From Chrysoperla carnea (Eukaryota > Arthropoda > Insecta > Neuroptera > Chrysopidae), in contig NC_058337.1 in assembly GCF_905475395.1 (NCBI RefSeq), forward strand, positions 138,949,172 through 139,013,171: a stretch of DNA of 64,000 nucleotides, given 5' to 3'. Under the pieces are notes generated by a model. That model did not search any database and was not told the DNA's origin. It saw nothing but the letters and a program-made list of their open reading frames with translations. The position numbers and the translations under genes are program-made. Of the stretch, positions 1 to 10,419 are shown one piece after another; positions within the stretch are counted from its first letter, which is position 1; every line of letters begins with the position of its first letter.

Positions 1-2910
1 TTCGAGAGAACAAGATCTTTGTATCGAATCCTTCCCGTTTATTTGCAAAACCCCCTTCTCTCGTCGAGAATCCACCTTCGATAGAGCAAATCGATGGCTA
101 CTGGCGTGATTTATATGAAAAGTCGACTAGTGTAGATAAAAATATAAGACCAATCAAACTGTTCGAAAGGTTCTGCAACGCGCGCCTAGCAGAACAAGCG
201 GTCCTAACATCAATTACCGCTGATGAAGTATCCCTTGCTTTCAAAGGCAAGAAGAATCATTCGGCGCCTGGCATGGATGCTGTGTCCAACTTCTGGTGGA
301 AACGTTTAACTTCCACACACGCACATCTTGCTAGGCACTTTACTTCATACATCCTTGGGTACGGGACCTTTCCAACGTGGTTCGTGGAAGGACGAACAGT
401 TTTGATTCCCAAGAAAGGAGACCTTTCAGTTCCGAGCAATTATCGCCCGATTACATGTCTCAATACCGTGTACAAAGCGTTCACCTCCATTCTTAATGAA
501 CGCATACTCACAACCATAGAACCGGTTTGGCAGATGATATACGAGCAACGCGGCTCCAAACGAGGTATATCAGGTTGCAAAGATAATCTTCTTGTTGACA
601 GATGTATCTGTCAAGACGCTCGTCAGTATCAGCGCGACCTGAGTATGGCCTGGGTGGATTATAGGAAAGCATTTGACACTACCTCTCACCAACTCATACT
701 GGTGCTGCTCAAATGTTTGAAAATTCACCCCGATATCATCAGATGCATCGAAGAGCTGTTACCTTTGTGGAAGACCAAATTTACCATTAGATGTGGTAAA
801 CGTACTGTCTCAACAGATCTGGTAACGTATAAGCGTGGTGTCTATCAAGGCGACAGCCTTAGCCCGCTTTTATTCTGCATCTCCCTTATGCCCCTTTCCT
901 TGCGCTTGCGAGAAGAAACTGGTTACCGTTGTGGTCCCCCGGCAGATAGGAAGCATCAGGTAACTTATCTATTCTATATGGATGACCTGAAACTTTATGC
1001 TTCTTCTCAGAGCAGTCTATCTCAAGTTCTCAAAGCTGTCCATCAGTACACGAAGGCTATTGGCATGGAATTCGGACTTGATAAATGTGCCGTCATTCAT
1101 TGTAAGAGGGGTCGTGTCCCTGATTATGATGCAGACGTGCAGCTCACAGATGGAAGCATCGTGAAACATCTCGATGAAGAAGAGCTCTACACATATTTGG
1201 GTGTCGGTGAAAACCACATTCAAAGTGTGTCTACTGTCAAGGAAGCTCTTCGCGGCAGGTATAGGCACCGTCTTCGACAAATCTGGCAATCAGAATTGTC
1301 TGGGATCCATAAGATCCGTGCTACTAATATGCTTGCAATACCCATCCTTCTCTATTCTTTTGGTTCCATCAAATGGACAATAGAGGAGCTTAAGGAACTT
1401 GATAGAGGCACTCGCAAACTCATGAACGTCAATCGTAGTTTGCACCCACGTGCTTCTGTACCGCGTAATTACCTCCCACGCCAGCAAGGAGGTAGAGGTC
1501 TCCTATCCGTTGAATGTCTACATGATAGGGTAGTTTTAGGAATAGCTTGTCAGGTCATAAATAGTTCTGACCCTCTTATGAAACTCGTGCGCGATCATGA
1601 GTTACAGGGTAAAGGAGCATTCTTGTTCTCTGCAGCACAACATGCAGCGTCTAAATTGGGCCTTGCTTTTGATCCGTCTAATCGTGATCTTGATGATAAC
1701 GTGGTCCTTCTCTCCAAATCTCGACTTCGTTCAGCTGTAAAACGAGCTGAAATACGCTCCCTCTTCGAAGATCATCGGAATCGTGACCATCAGGGAATGT
1801 TCTACCGTCATCTAGACACCTGTAGTCTTTCCGTTGATCTTACGTTCTCTTTTCTCCGATCAGCTGGACTCAAGTCCGAAACAGAAGGCTTTATCTTCGC
1901 TGCCCAAGATGGTGTGATAGCGACGCTAAATCACCAAAAGTATGTATATAAGCAAGCAGTCTCCACCACTATGTGCAGAGCGTGCAAATCTCAGCCGGAG
2001 ACGCTGATGCACCTCATCTCGGCATGTCCTTCTTATGCCACGAACACCTACATACATCGCCATAACGCTGCCCTCCGCGTGCTGTACTACTTCTTGAGAC
2101 ACAAGTATGAAGTGGACCCTACGCCAGTCCTACCATATGCTCCAGGCGAGATCGAGTCCGTCGTCAAGAACGAGAAATGCATTATCTTCTGGAATTTCTC
2201 GTTCCCAACTACCAGGCAGCTCTCTGCTACTAAGCCTGATATAGTGCTCCAGGATATCTTATCTAAGACTATGTACGTCATCGAGTTCTCTGCGTCTGCA
2301 GAAACGAACATAGTCACGAAGGAGGAGCAAAAACGGTCTAAATATCTTGATCTCTTACAAGAACTACGACAACTACACCCTGGCTACTCAGTCAAAATGG
2401 TTGTCCTCATTATCGGTTGCCTAGGCGGAATTCGTCCAACTCTCGAGACGAATCTATCTCAAATTCCGGTCTGCAGGTCTCATCTTCGCCACCTTATCTC
2501 TTCTATGCAGAAGGCTGTCATTATAGGCACCCTTCGTACATTGAGATCGCATCAGACTGTCTTCAAGTAACAGCCCTTGAAGTTTCTTTCTTCTTTTTCT
2601 ATTTTTTTTTCTTTTAGTAGGTTCCACATCGCTGCGGTGCAGGGACGGAGCCTGCTTGACCAGGACATTAGACAGACTTACGTACCACCGACTCGGAAAA
2701 CAGACGGACCAACAGACGTCGCGTGGACTGACGGACGTACAGACTACACGGCCACAAGTCAGTGAACTTTCTTCAAAAGACGTAGCTGCCTTGTGAAGAT
2801 TTATGTCTCTCAAGGAGATGGGAGGCTCTGGGGTGTAAATCCTGTATCCTCTCTCCCTCCTTGGCAGACATGAATACGTTAATATCAAATTTAAATAATA
2901 ATAATAATAA
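1..2910 (+). mobile_element. R4/Dong-like LINE retrotransposon, copy 1 (5' part outside window)
   Basis: This is the 3' portion of a non-LTR retrotransposon. It holds a single long ORF, a 3' UTR of about 330 bases and a short (TAA)n tail at about 2896-2910. The UTR closely matches that of the second copy (6764-7087). R4/Dong elements are known to insert in TAA repeats, and the tail fits that habit. The 5' end lies beyond the window. Confidence 0.85.
3..2570 (+). CDS. LINE ORF: reverse transcriptase plus restriction-like endonuclease, partial
   Basis: The frame is open from base 3 to the stop at 2570, so the protein starts before the window. It makes the enzyme that nicks target DNA and primes reverse transcription of the element's RNA. 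Landmarks in order are the RT finger/palm region, the catalytic FYMDD motif encoded near 973, a C-x2-C-x8-H-x4-C knuckle near 1974-2030, and a C-terminal restriction-like endonuclease with a KPD...VIEFSA core near 2233-2295. This layout is typical of R2/R4-type LINEs and differs from the N-terminal APE endonuclease of other LINEs. It is nearly identical to copy 2 but keeps 12 residues (EELKELDRGTRK) that copy 2 lacks. No stop is seen in the visible part. Confidence 0.88.
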   Translation, partial: RENKIFVSNPSRLFAKPPSLVENPPSIEQIDGYWRDLYEKSTSVDKNIRPIKLFERFCNARLAEQAVLTSITADEVSLAFKGKKNHSAPGMDAVSNFWWKRLTSTHAHLARHFTSYILGYGTFPTWFVEGRTVLIPKKGDLSVPSNYRPITCLNTVYKAFTSILNERILTTIEPVWQMIYEQRGSKRGISGCKDNLLVDRCICQDARQYQRDLSMAWVDYRKAFDTTSHQLILVLLKCLKIHPDIIRCIEELLPLWKTKFTIRCGKRTVSTDLVTYKRGVYQGDSLSPLLFCISLMPLSLRLREETGYRCGPPADRKHQVTYLFYMDDLKLYASSQSSLSQVLKAVHQYTKAIGMEFGLDKCAVIHCKRGRVPDYDADVQLTDGSIVKHLDEEELYTYLGVGENHIQSVSTVKEALRGRYRHRLRQIWQSELSGIHKIRATNMLAIPILLYSFGSIKWTIEELKELDRGTRKLMNVNRSLHPRASVPRNYLPRQQGGRGLLSVECLHDRVVLGIACQVINSSDPLMKLVRDHELQGKGAFLFSAAQHAASKLGLAFDPSNRDLDDNVVLLSKSRLRSAVKRAEIRSLFEDHRNRDHQGMFYRHLDTCSLSVDLTFSFLRSAGLKSETEGFIFAAQDGVIATLNHQKYVYKQAVSTTMCRACKSQPETLMHLISACPSYATNTYIHRHNAALRVLYYFLRHKYEVDPTPVLPYAPGEIESVVKNEKCIIFWNFSFPTTRQLSATKPDIVLQDILSKTMYVIEFSASAETNIVTKEEQKRSKYLDLLQELRQLHPGYSVKMVVLIIGCLGGIRPTLETNLSQIPVCRSHLRHLISSMQKAVIIGTLRTLRSHQTVFK

Positions 2911-3707
2911 TTACTCTCCGACCAATGCAAACACACTCATTCCAAACACGGAAACTTCACACCAGCACCCACACAACACACAGTTACACACACAAAACAT
3001 AACGCAAGAAATATACCCGACACAACACAGCACATCTACAACAACACTTACACACGCAACATCAGCACATTCTCCAAACCAAACACAAAACAATACACAA
3101 GAAACAAACTCATCACAACACAACATCATTACTTACACTACAACAGCACTCATACACGCACCACCCCCACTTTATCGAAACGAGACACATAACACACCAC
3201 CCATTGCTCGGTTAACAAGCCTCACACAAGATCAAATATCAAGACCATCAGACGTCTCAAACAAAACACAAAACACTTCACAAGAAACACAACATAGTAT
3301 AACTTTATTAACCACAACACCCATACACGTACCACCACCAATAAATCAAAACCTCACACAAAACACTTCACCCATTGTAAGACTCACAAGACTCACACAT
3401 GGCCAAATTGCACACTATTCAAAACCGACGGAGAACGTCCCAATCGCTCATCGAACGCGAAAGCGAGCACAACACAATACAACACCACACACATCACCCA
3501 AAAGGCGAGGTCGCTGAACACAATAAACATACATACATTTATACACACTACAAGAACAAAAATACCCTCACAAATATACACGCACACTCACACACATTCT
3601 CCGGTTCACATGACAGACCAGAACAAGGAAAAAACAGTTTACCGTCACTTGACTGTGTCCGTGCGGTAAACTAAATCGGGCTCAGCCCTGCTATGAAATA
3701 GATGAGA
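2911..3707. other. A/C-rich spacer between the two LINE copies
   Basis: About 800 bases with strong A and C bias on the plus strand and many CACA and ACAA words. A 218-residue frame (2861-3517) is open, but its product is mostly Thr, His, Asn, Gln and Pro. This is what A/C-rich simple sequence gives in any open frame. I see no domain, and treat it as non-coding host DNA or a 5' flank. Confidence 0.5.
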
Positions 3708-3743
3708 CAATGATAATAATAATGATAATAATGATAATAATAA
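3708..3743. repeat. TAA/TGA microsatellite at the 5' edge of LINE copy 2
   Basis: A run of AAT and ATG trinucleotides sits immediately before the LINE coding frame. With the (TAA)n tract at the element's 3' end it brackets the copy. This is as expected for insertion into a TAA repeat, the known target of Dong-type elements. Confidence 0.75.
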
Positions 3744-6700
3744 AAGAACGGTTTCAAAATATCCTGTTCATAACCGATAATGACCTTTCCAAACGCAAAC
3801 GTCCAAAGTATCGCAAAACGTTTGCCAAAGCACAAGACCTTGCTTTAATCAACCAGATCGTCGACGATCATCTAAATCACACAAGTAGCCTACTCGAAAT
3901 CGATAGCTCAGTCTATGCTGCAATGTGTGCTCTTTCTCCTGCCCCCAAGTCTACTGAGACAGCCGAGGAGAAAACATGCAAGCGTATAGAGCAACTTGAC
4001 TCCAAGTTGACGCCTCTTCGACAGACGGTATCACGTATCGAGTGTGTGTTAGAGTACCAGAAAGCTGGTAAACCCTTCACCCCAAAGGTGCGAGCCTTCG
4101 CGCGTGAACTCAGGCACCAACACCACACACTAAACAAGGGTATCCTGCTCACTATCAAGCAGCGAAACATTGAAAAGATACGTGCACTAGCTCTCGCTCG
4201 GAAAAAGCTAGTTAAACGCGAGAAGTGTATTCGAGAGAACAAGATCTTTGTATCGAATCCTTCACGTTTATTTGCAAAACCCCCTTCTCTCGTCGAGAAT
4301 CCACCTTCGATAGAGCAAATCGATGGCTACTGGCGTGATTTATATGAAAAGTCGACCAGTGTAGATAAAAATATAAGACCAATCAAACTGTTCGAAAGGT
4401 TCTGCAACGCGCGCCTAGCAGAACAAGCGGTCCTAACATCTGTTACCGCTGATGAAGTATCCCTTGCTTTCAAAGGCAAGAAGAATCATTCGGCGCCTGG
4501 CATGGATGCTGTGTCCAACTTCTGGTGGAAACGTTTAACTTCCACACACGCGCATCTTGCTAGGCACTTTACTTCATACATCCTTGGGTACGGGACCTTT
4601 CCAACGTGGTTCGCGGAAGGACGAACAGTTTTGATTCCCAAGAAAGGAGACCTTTCAGTTCCGAGCAAATATCGCCCGATTACATGTCTCAATACCGTGT
4701 ACAAAGCGTTCACCTCCATTCTTAATGAACGCATACTCACAACCATAGAACCGGTTTGGCAGATGATATACGAGCAACGCGGCTCCAAACGAGGTATATC
4801 AGGTTGCAAAGATATTCTTCTTGTTGACAGATGTATCTGTCAAGACGCTCGTCAGTACCAACGTGACCTGAGTATGGCCTGGGTGGATTATAGGAAAGCA
4901 TTTGACACTACCTCTCACCAACTCATATTGGTGCTGCTCAAATGCTTGAAAATTCACCCCGATATCATCAGATGCATCCAAGAGCTGTTACCTTTGTGGA
5001 AGACCAAGTTTACCATTAGATGTGGTAAACGTACTGTCTCAACAGATCTGGTAACGTATAAGCGTGGTGTCTATCAAGGCGACAGCCTTAGCCCGCTTTT
5101 ATTCTGCATCTCCCTTATGCCCCTTTCCTTGCGCTTGCGAGAAGAAACTGGTTACCGTTGTGGTCCCCCGACAGATAGGAAGCATCAGGTAACTCATCTA
5201 TTCTATATGGATGACCTGAAACTTTATGCTTCTTCTGGGAGCAGTCTATCTCAAGCTCTCAAAGCTGTCCATCAGTACACGAAGGCTAATGGCATGGAAT
5301 TCGGACTCGATAAATGTGCCGTCATTCATTGTAAGAGGGGTCGTGTCCCTGATTACGATGCAGACGTGCAGCTCACAGATGGAAGCATCGTGAAACATCT
5401 CGATGAAGAAGAGCTCTACACATATTTGGGTGTCGGTGAAAACCACATTCAAAGTGTGTCTACAGTCAAAGAAGCCCTTCGCGGCAGGTATAGGCACCGT
5501 CTTCGACAAATCTGGCAATCAGAATTGTCTGGGATCCATAAGATCCGTGCTACTAATATGCTTGCAATACCCATCCTTCTCTATTCTTTTGGTTCCATCC
5601 AATGGACAATACTCATGAACGTCAATCGTAGTTTGCACCCACGTGCTTCTGTACCCCGTAACTACCTCCCACGCCAGCAAGGAGGTAGAGGTCTCCTATC
5701 CGTTGAATGTCTACATGATAGGGTAGTTTTAGGAATAGCTTGTCAGGTCATAAATAGTTCTGACCCTCTTATGGAACTCGTGCGCGATCATGAGCTCCAG
5801 GGTAAAGGAGCATTCTTGTTCTCTGCAGCACAACATGCAGCGTCTAAATTGGGCCTTGCTTTTGATCCGTCTAATCGTGATCTTGATGATAACGTGATCC
5901 TTCTCTCCAAATCTCGACTTCGTTTAGCTGTAAAACGAGCTGAAATACGCTCCTTCTTCGAGGATCATCGGCATCGTGACCATCAGGGAATGTTCTACCG
6001 TCATCTAGACTCCTGTGGTCTTTCCGTTGATCTTACGTTCTCTTTTCTGCGATCAGCTGGACTCAAGTCCGAAACAGAAGGCTTTATCATCGCTGCCCAA
6101 GATGGTGTGATAGGGACGCTAACTCACCAAAAATATGTATATAAGAAAGCAGTCTCCACCACTATGTGCAGAGCGTGCAAATCTCTGCCGGAGACGCTGA
6201 TGCACCTCATCTCGGCATGTCCTTCTTATGCCACGAACACCTACATACATCGCCATAACGCTGCCCTCTGCGTGCTGTACTACTTCTTGAGACACAAGTA
6301 TGAAGTGGACCCTACGCCAGTCCTACCATATGCTCCAGGCGAGATCGAGTCCGTCGTCAAGAACGAGAAATGCATTATCTTCTGGAATTTCTCGTTTCCA
6401 ACTACCAGGCAGCTCTCTGCTGCTAAGCCTGATATAGTGCTCCAGGATATCTCATCTAAGACTATGTACGTCATCGAGTTCTCTGCGCCTGCAGAAACGA
6501 ACATAGTCACGAAGGAGGAGCAAAAACGGACTAAATATCTTGATCTCTTACAAGAACTACGACAACTACACCCTGGCTACTCAGTCAAAATGGTTGTCCT
6601 CATTATCGGTTGCCTAGGCGGAATTCGTCCCACTCTCGAGACGAATCTATCTCAAATTCCGGTCTGCAGGTCTCATCTTCGTCACCTTATCTCTTCCATG

Positions 6701-6763
6701 CAGAAGGCTGTCATTATAGGCACCCTTCGTACATTGAGATCGCCTCAGACTGTCTTCAAGTAA
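3710..6763 (+). CDS. LINE ORF: reverse transcriptase plus restriction-like endonuclease
   Basis: A 1017-residue open frame. The first dozen residues (M, I repeats) are translated microsatellite, so the true start is unknown and probably lost. The basic N-terminal region (residues 15-270) is followed by the RT domain with FYMDD near residue 500, a C-x2-C-x8-H-x4-C knuckle near 820-837, and a restriction-like endonuclease core (KPDIVLQD then VIEFSA) near 905-930. Against copy 1 it has an in-frame loss of 36 bp after SIQWTI, removing 12 residues just C-terminal to the RT palm; activity is therefore doubtful although the frame is open. Family assignment rests on domain order and TAA targeting. 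Confidence 0.85.
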   Translation: MIIIMIIMIIIKERFQNILFITDNDLSKRKRPKYRKTFAKAQDLALINQIVDDHLNHTSSLLEIDSSVYAAMCALSPAPKSTETAEEKTCKRIEQLDSKLTPLRQTVSRIECVLEYQKAGKPFTPKVRAFARELRHQHHTLNKGILLTIKQRNIEKIRALALARKKLVKREKCIRENKIFVSNPSRLFAKPPSLVENPPSIEQIDGYWRDLYEKSTSVDKNIRPIKLFERFCNARLAEQAVLTSVTADEVSLAFKGKKNHSAPGMDAVSNFWWKRLTSTHAHLARHFTSYILGYGTFPTWFAEGRTVLIPKKGDLSVPSKYRPITCLNTVYKAFTSILNERILTTIEPVWQMIYEQRGSKRGISGCKDILLVDRCICQDARQYQRDLSMAWVDYRKAFDTTSHQLILVLLKCLKIHPDIIRCIQELLPLWKTKFTIRCGKRTVSTDLVTYKRGVYQGDSLSPLLFCISLMPLSLRLREETGYRCGPPTDRKHQVTHLFYMDDLKLYASSGSSLSQALKAVHQYTKANGMEFGLDKCAVIHCKRGRVPDYDADVQLTDGSIVKHLDEEELYTYLGVGENHIQSVSTVKEALRGRYRHRLRQIWQSELSGIHKIRATNMLAIPILLYSFGSIQWTILMNVNRSLHPRASVPRNYLPRQQGGRGLLSVECLHDRVVLGIACQVINSSDPLMELVRDHELQGKGAFLFSAAQHAASKLGLAFDPSNRDLDDNVILLSKSRLRLAVKRAEIRSFFEDHRHRDHQGMFYRHLDSCGLSVDLTFSFLRSAGLKSETEGFIIAAQDGVIGTLTHQKYVYKKAVSTTMCRACKSLPETLMHLISACPSYATNTYIHRHNAALCVLYYFLRHKYEVDPTPVLPYAPGEIESVVKNEKCIIFWNFSFPTTRQLSAAKPDIVLQDISSKTMYVIEFSAPAETNIVTKEEQKRTKYLDLLQELRQLHPGYSVKMVVLIIGCLGGIRPTLETNLSQIPVCRSHLRHLISSMQKAVIIGTLRTLRSPQTVFK

Positions 6764-7087
6764 CAGCCCTTGAAGTTTCTTTTTCTTCTTTTTTATTTTC
6801 TATTTTTTAGTAGGTTCCACATCGCTGCGGTGCAGGGACGGAGCCTGCTTGACCAGGACATTAGACAGACTTACGTACCACCGACTCGGAAAACAGACGG
6901 ACCAACAGACGTCGCGTGGACTGACGGACGTACAGACTACACGGCCACAAGTCAGTGAACTTTCTTCAAAAGACGTAGCTGCCTTGTGAAGATTTATGTC
7001 TCTCAAGAAGATGGGAGGCTCTGGGGTGTAAATCCTGTATCCTCTCTCCCTCCTTGGCAGGCATGAATTCGTTAATTTCAAATTTTA

Positions 7088-7126
<39 letters not shown>

Positions 7127-7130
7127 TATA
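7088..7130. repeat. (TAA)n tail of LINE copy 2
   Basis: Uninterrupted AAT/TAA trinucleotides follow the LINE 3' UTR. They mark the element's 3' end and the TAA target. Confidence 0.85.
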
Positions 7131-7317
7131 AAAATAATGTAAGAAATATATGCAGAAAAAACTAACTGAAGCAAAGGTGAATTTCAAAAGAGATACTTCA
7201 ACAGATATGTACATCACTTTTTATAGCATTATCCCCCCCACTAAAAAAAGTTGTAATTTGATATTTTTATAATCGTAATTCAAACTAATTATTTTTTCTT
7301 GGAATTCAGACTTGTCC

Positions 7318-8202
7318 ATACTTGCAAATTATTATCTAACACGTGTAAAATTATTTTAAGATCAAACAAGTTTAAACATGTAAAATATGATGATATCATA
7401 TTTTTCAAGGGCAAATCTATTTCAACATATTCTTGAAAATTGCTGACTAATGTACACGTGTAAAATTATTTTAAGATCAAAGTCCATTCAAACAAATTTG
7501 AACATGTTTTTTTATTATGTAAATTTCAAGTGTCATATTACATTGCTAATTCAATAAAAAAAAAAAATATTAACATCCGGTCACGTGTTTTGACACATGT
7601 AAAATTATTTTAAGTCGATTCAAACAAGTTTGAACTTGTAACAAGATGATGATATCATATTTTTCAAGGACAAATCTATTTCAATATATTCTTGAAAATT
7701 GCTGACTAATGTACACGTGTAAAATTATTTTAAGATCAAAGTCCATTCAAACAAGTTTGAACATGTATTTTTATTATGTAAATTTCAAGTGTCATATTAC
7801 ATCGCTGATTCAATAAAAAAAAAAAATATTAACATCCGGTCACGTGTTTTGACACATGTAAAATTATTTTAAGTCGATTCAAACAAGTTTGAACTTGTAA
7901 CAAGATGATGATATCATATTTTTCAAGGTCAAATCTATTTCAATATATTCTTGAAAATTGCTGACTAATGTACACGTGTAAAATTATTTTAAGATCAAAG
8001 TCCATTCAAACAAGTTTGAACATGTATTTTTATTATGTAAATTTCAAGTGTCATATTACATTGCTAATTCAATAAAAAAATATTAACATCCGGTCACGTG
8101 TAAAATTATTTCAAACAAGTTTGAACTTGTAACAGGATGATGATATCATATTTTTCAAGGTCAAATCTATTTCAACATATTCTTGAGAATTGCTGACTAA
8201 TG
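7318..8202. repeat. 259-bp tandem repeat (about 3.4 copies)
   Basis: The phrase GCTGACTAATG recurs at 7442, 7701, 7960 and 8192, giving spacings of 259, 259 and 232 bases. Each period holds the CACGTGTAAAATTATTTTAAG motif, mirrored AAACAAGTTTGAAC words and an A tract. The last period is shortened. This is a local eukaryotic minisatellite; no ORF of note lies in it. Confidence 0.85.
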
Positions 8203-8625
8203 TCAACGTACCGCCCCCCGTTCACTCTCCGCCACTATTGGTTAAAGCCAATGACGTCATCAATGCTTAGGCAGCCATTATTCCCCTCCACCACACCTCC
8301 CGACGCCATCTTGATTTACTATTGGTCAATGCCGAGGTTTCCAACATTCACCTAGGTTTGCCCTTTTTGGAAAAGTGTACCATCCAACTGGGCCAAAACG
8401 TACATGATGTCAACGTCCCGCCCCCCGTTCACTCCCCACCACTATTGGTCAAGCCCCGTTTATGTCATCCCTCACCCCCACCACACCTCCCAACGCCATC
8501 TTGATTTTTACAGCGCTACTATTGGTCAATGACGTCATCTATCCCCTCCAACTTCGCATTCAACCGAGGTTTCCAACATTCACCTAGGTTTGCCCTTTTT
8601 TGAAAAGTGTACCATCAAAGCGGGA
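8203..8625. repeat. Two diverged copies of a CCAAT/CRE-rich segment
   Basis: Copy A (about 8203-8395) and copy B (about 8410-8620) share the start CCGCCCCCCGTTCACTC and the end CGAGGTTTCCAACATTCACC. Both contain ATTGGT (reverse CCAAT), and TGACGTCAT (a perfect CRE) occurs in each at different places. The G+C content is well above that of the surroundings. No gene start follows on the plus strand before the bacterial junction. It could be a duplicated promoter or part of a repeat family. Confidence 0.6.
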
Positions 8626-8735
8626 TTACTTGAGGTCAAACTGTGCTGAAACCGGCTTGACTATACTACTCTTATATGTTCCTTATATGTTCCAAAATAC
8701 TTAATTTTAATATTGAGATGATATATTTCTTAAAA

Positions 8736-9713
8736 ACCTGAATTCTGGATTAGCTAATTTTGAGATACAGCAGGTTTATTAGGTTTCATACAGTATGCAA
8801 TTAGGGCGGATAAGATATGTACGAAGGCATTCCAAATTGATCTATGTCTTGTATGTTCGATCTCGAAAGAACCCTTCAGCAGACTAAATACTGTTTCGAT
8901 AATTGAGCGTTTGCGTAATAATATTTTTTCAAATAATGGCATAAGTTTATTCTTCATTTTCTTCTTTATGCCAGTTACTAACTTGAGTCCTTTACTGTAT
9001 AGATCATCAAAAAGCTCTTGTTTGATATAACCCTTATCGCCAAACAATAATCCCGTGATATGTTTGGTGATTGTCGAAACCGGTGCTCTATCATCTACAT
9101 TACCAGGCGTTAGTTTTAGACCTTGAATCTAACCTTTTTCGTTAATAAGCAAATGTAATTTTAGACCAAAAAACCAACTTTTTGTTGTTTTACCCAAAGC
9201 AGCAATACCAGCAAATACTTTATTACGAGAGATTCTTTTTGGATGAGAAACTTCTAAAGATGTGGCGTCAATATAAGAAACTCCCGTAGATTTGGCTTTC
9301 TGCGTATACCATTCAAGTAATAAAACTAAATAACTCAAAACTCTTGGTTTTAGAGCTATAAAACGAGTATATGATAGAAGAGTTACAAAGTCTGATTTAT
9401 ATAATTGTAGATAGGACATATAAAAATATTTAATGTTTTTACAAGGTGATTGATAGTATAAAAGCACTATTGTTAACAGCTCAGAATAGCTTATTTTAGG
9501 CTTTCTTGTAGGATTTTTGTTAATTAATGGTAAAAATGATTTATTAATCCATTGCTCGCTAATTTTACAAAAATCATCGACAAAACAAAATAATGCAGTA
9601 ATATTTTTCTTCATGGGGATACTCTTGTTTTTTTTTTGCTAAAAATTATATAGAGTATCTTCTATCCCTTGTAAATACTTACTTCCAATCCTGGAGTAAT
9701 CCAGAATTCAGGT
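8736..9713 (-). mobile_element. IS982-family insertion sequence, copy 1
   Basis: The outer ends read ACCTGAATTCTGGATTA and its inverse, the same terminal repeats as the copies near 26.6, 31.7 and 38.1 kb. It carries one transposase gene on the minus strand. Its right end lies inside an IS66 tnpB frame. Its left end is the first recognisable bacterial base of the window, next to eukaryotic repeats. Confidence 0.85.
8754..9614 (-). pseudogene. IS982 transposase, one nonsense codon
   Basis: Begins MKKNITALFCFVDDFC, the IS982-type start, and runs to the common C-terminus ending in NKPAVSQN. The frame is kept throughout, but a CAG glutamine codon (NEKGQ in sister copies) reads TAG at about 9127-9129. 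This splits it into 161- and 125-residue parts. The family's DDE chemistry is visible in VSYIDATS and LLFGDKGY. As it stands it should not make an active enzyme; other copies could act in trans. Confidence 0.85.
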
Positions 9714-10264
9714 TATCAAGACATTTATAATACAAACAAAAACCTTGACCATCCCACCATAATATTTTTATCTTGTCTGCTTGTTTACCCCTAAAAACAA
9801 ATAAAATACTCTTATGAAACTGATTTAATAATATCGATTGTGCCAATATTGATAAACCGTTAATACCCTTACGCATATCCGTACAACCAGTGCAAAGATA
9901 TATCCTACTCTCTGAAGACAAATTTAACATTGTAGCTCCAGTATTTTGATTATCTCCAGCAGTTTGTACTTTTAATGTTGCCTTCAAGTAACAAAGAAAA
10001 ATTATTAAATACTAATTCTGCTTTATTTAATATTATATGCTCATTGTGCTGTACTGATAATTCAACAAATTGATTATTTGAATTATTAGATACTTCCTTT
10101 TTTATCTTGTCACTCTTCTTTCTACTACGCCAACTTTATAATGTTTTAACCGATATTCCATAAGATTTTGCAAGTTGAGACATAATACATCCTGTTTTAT
10201 ATGATTCACTAATGATTTGGTTCTTTTGTGCTTCTGTAATAGTGGGGATTGTGATATTCTTCAT
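9714..10264 (-). mobile_element. IS66-family remnant (tnpA and tnpB pieces)
   Basis: Two adjoining minus-strand gene pieces belong to IS66. tnpA starts at 10264 (MKNITIPTITEAQK) with a Trp-type HTH, and has an in-frame TAA after SYGISVKTL. tnpB starts near 9927 (MLNLSSESRIYLCTG, then TDMRKGING and FVFRGKQADKIKILWWDG), the standard TnpB signature. tnpB is cut after KCLDNLN by the IS982 end; the last residues of the 9679-9987 frame come from IS982. tnpC is absent. Confidence 0.85.
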
Positions 10265-10419
10265 ACTATATTATCCTTTGCTTATGCCACTATAGAATAA
10301 TATGTATTGCTCACTATTTACTAGACCGCCTTTACAAGACGCTTACATTGTATCCATGTTTTACAACTTTGATCAAACACTACTTCATAATAATCAACCA
10401 CTTTCATCTGAGAGATAAA

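Larger units (their letters stand above)
3708..7130 (+). mobile_element. R4/Dong-like LINE retrotransposon, copy 2
   Basis: About 3.4 kb, holding one ORF (to 6763), a 3' UTR matching copy 1, and a long (TAA)n tail at about 7088-7130. It lies in the same direction as copy 1. The 5' end abuts TAA repeat with almost no UTR, so the copy is probably 5'-truncated, as is usual for LINEs. Similarity to copy 1 is high, with scattered substitutions, suggesting a young family. Confidence 0.85.

Noticed and set aside
2861-3517. 218-residue ORF in the A/C-rich spacer
   Set aside because: The product is low-complexity Thr/His/Asn/Gln with no domain; the open frame follows from lack of T and G.
6966-7217. 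83-residue minus-strand ORF with a Tyr run
   Set aside because: Translation of the (TAA)n tail and LINE 3' UTR.
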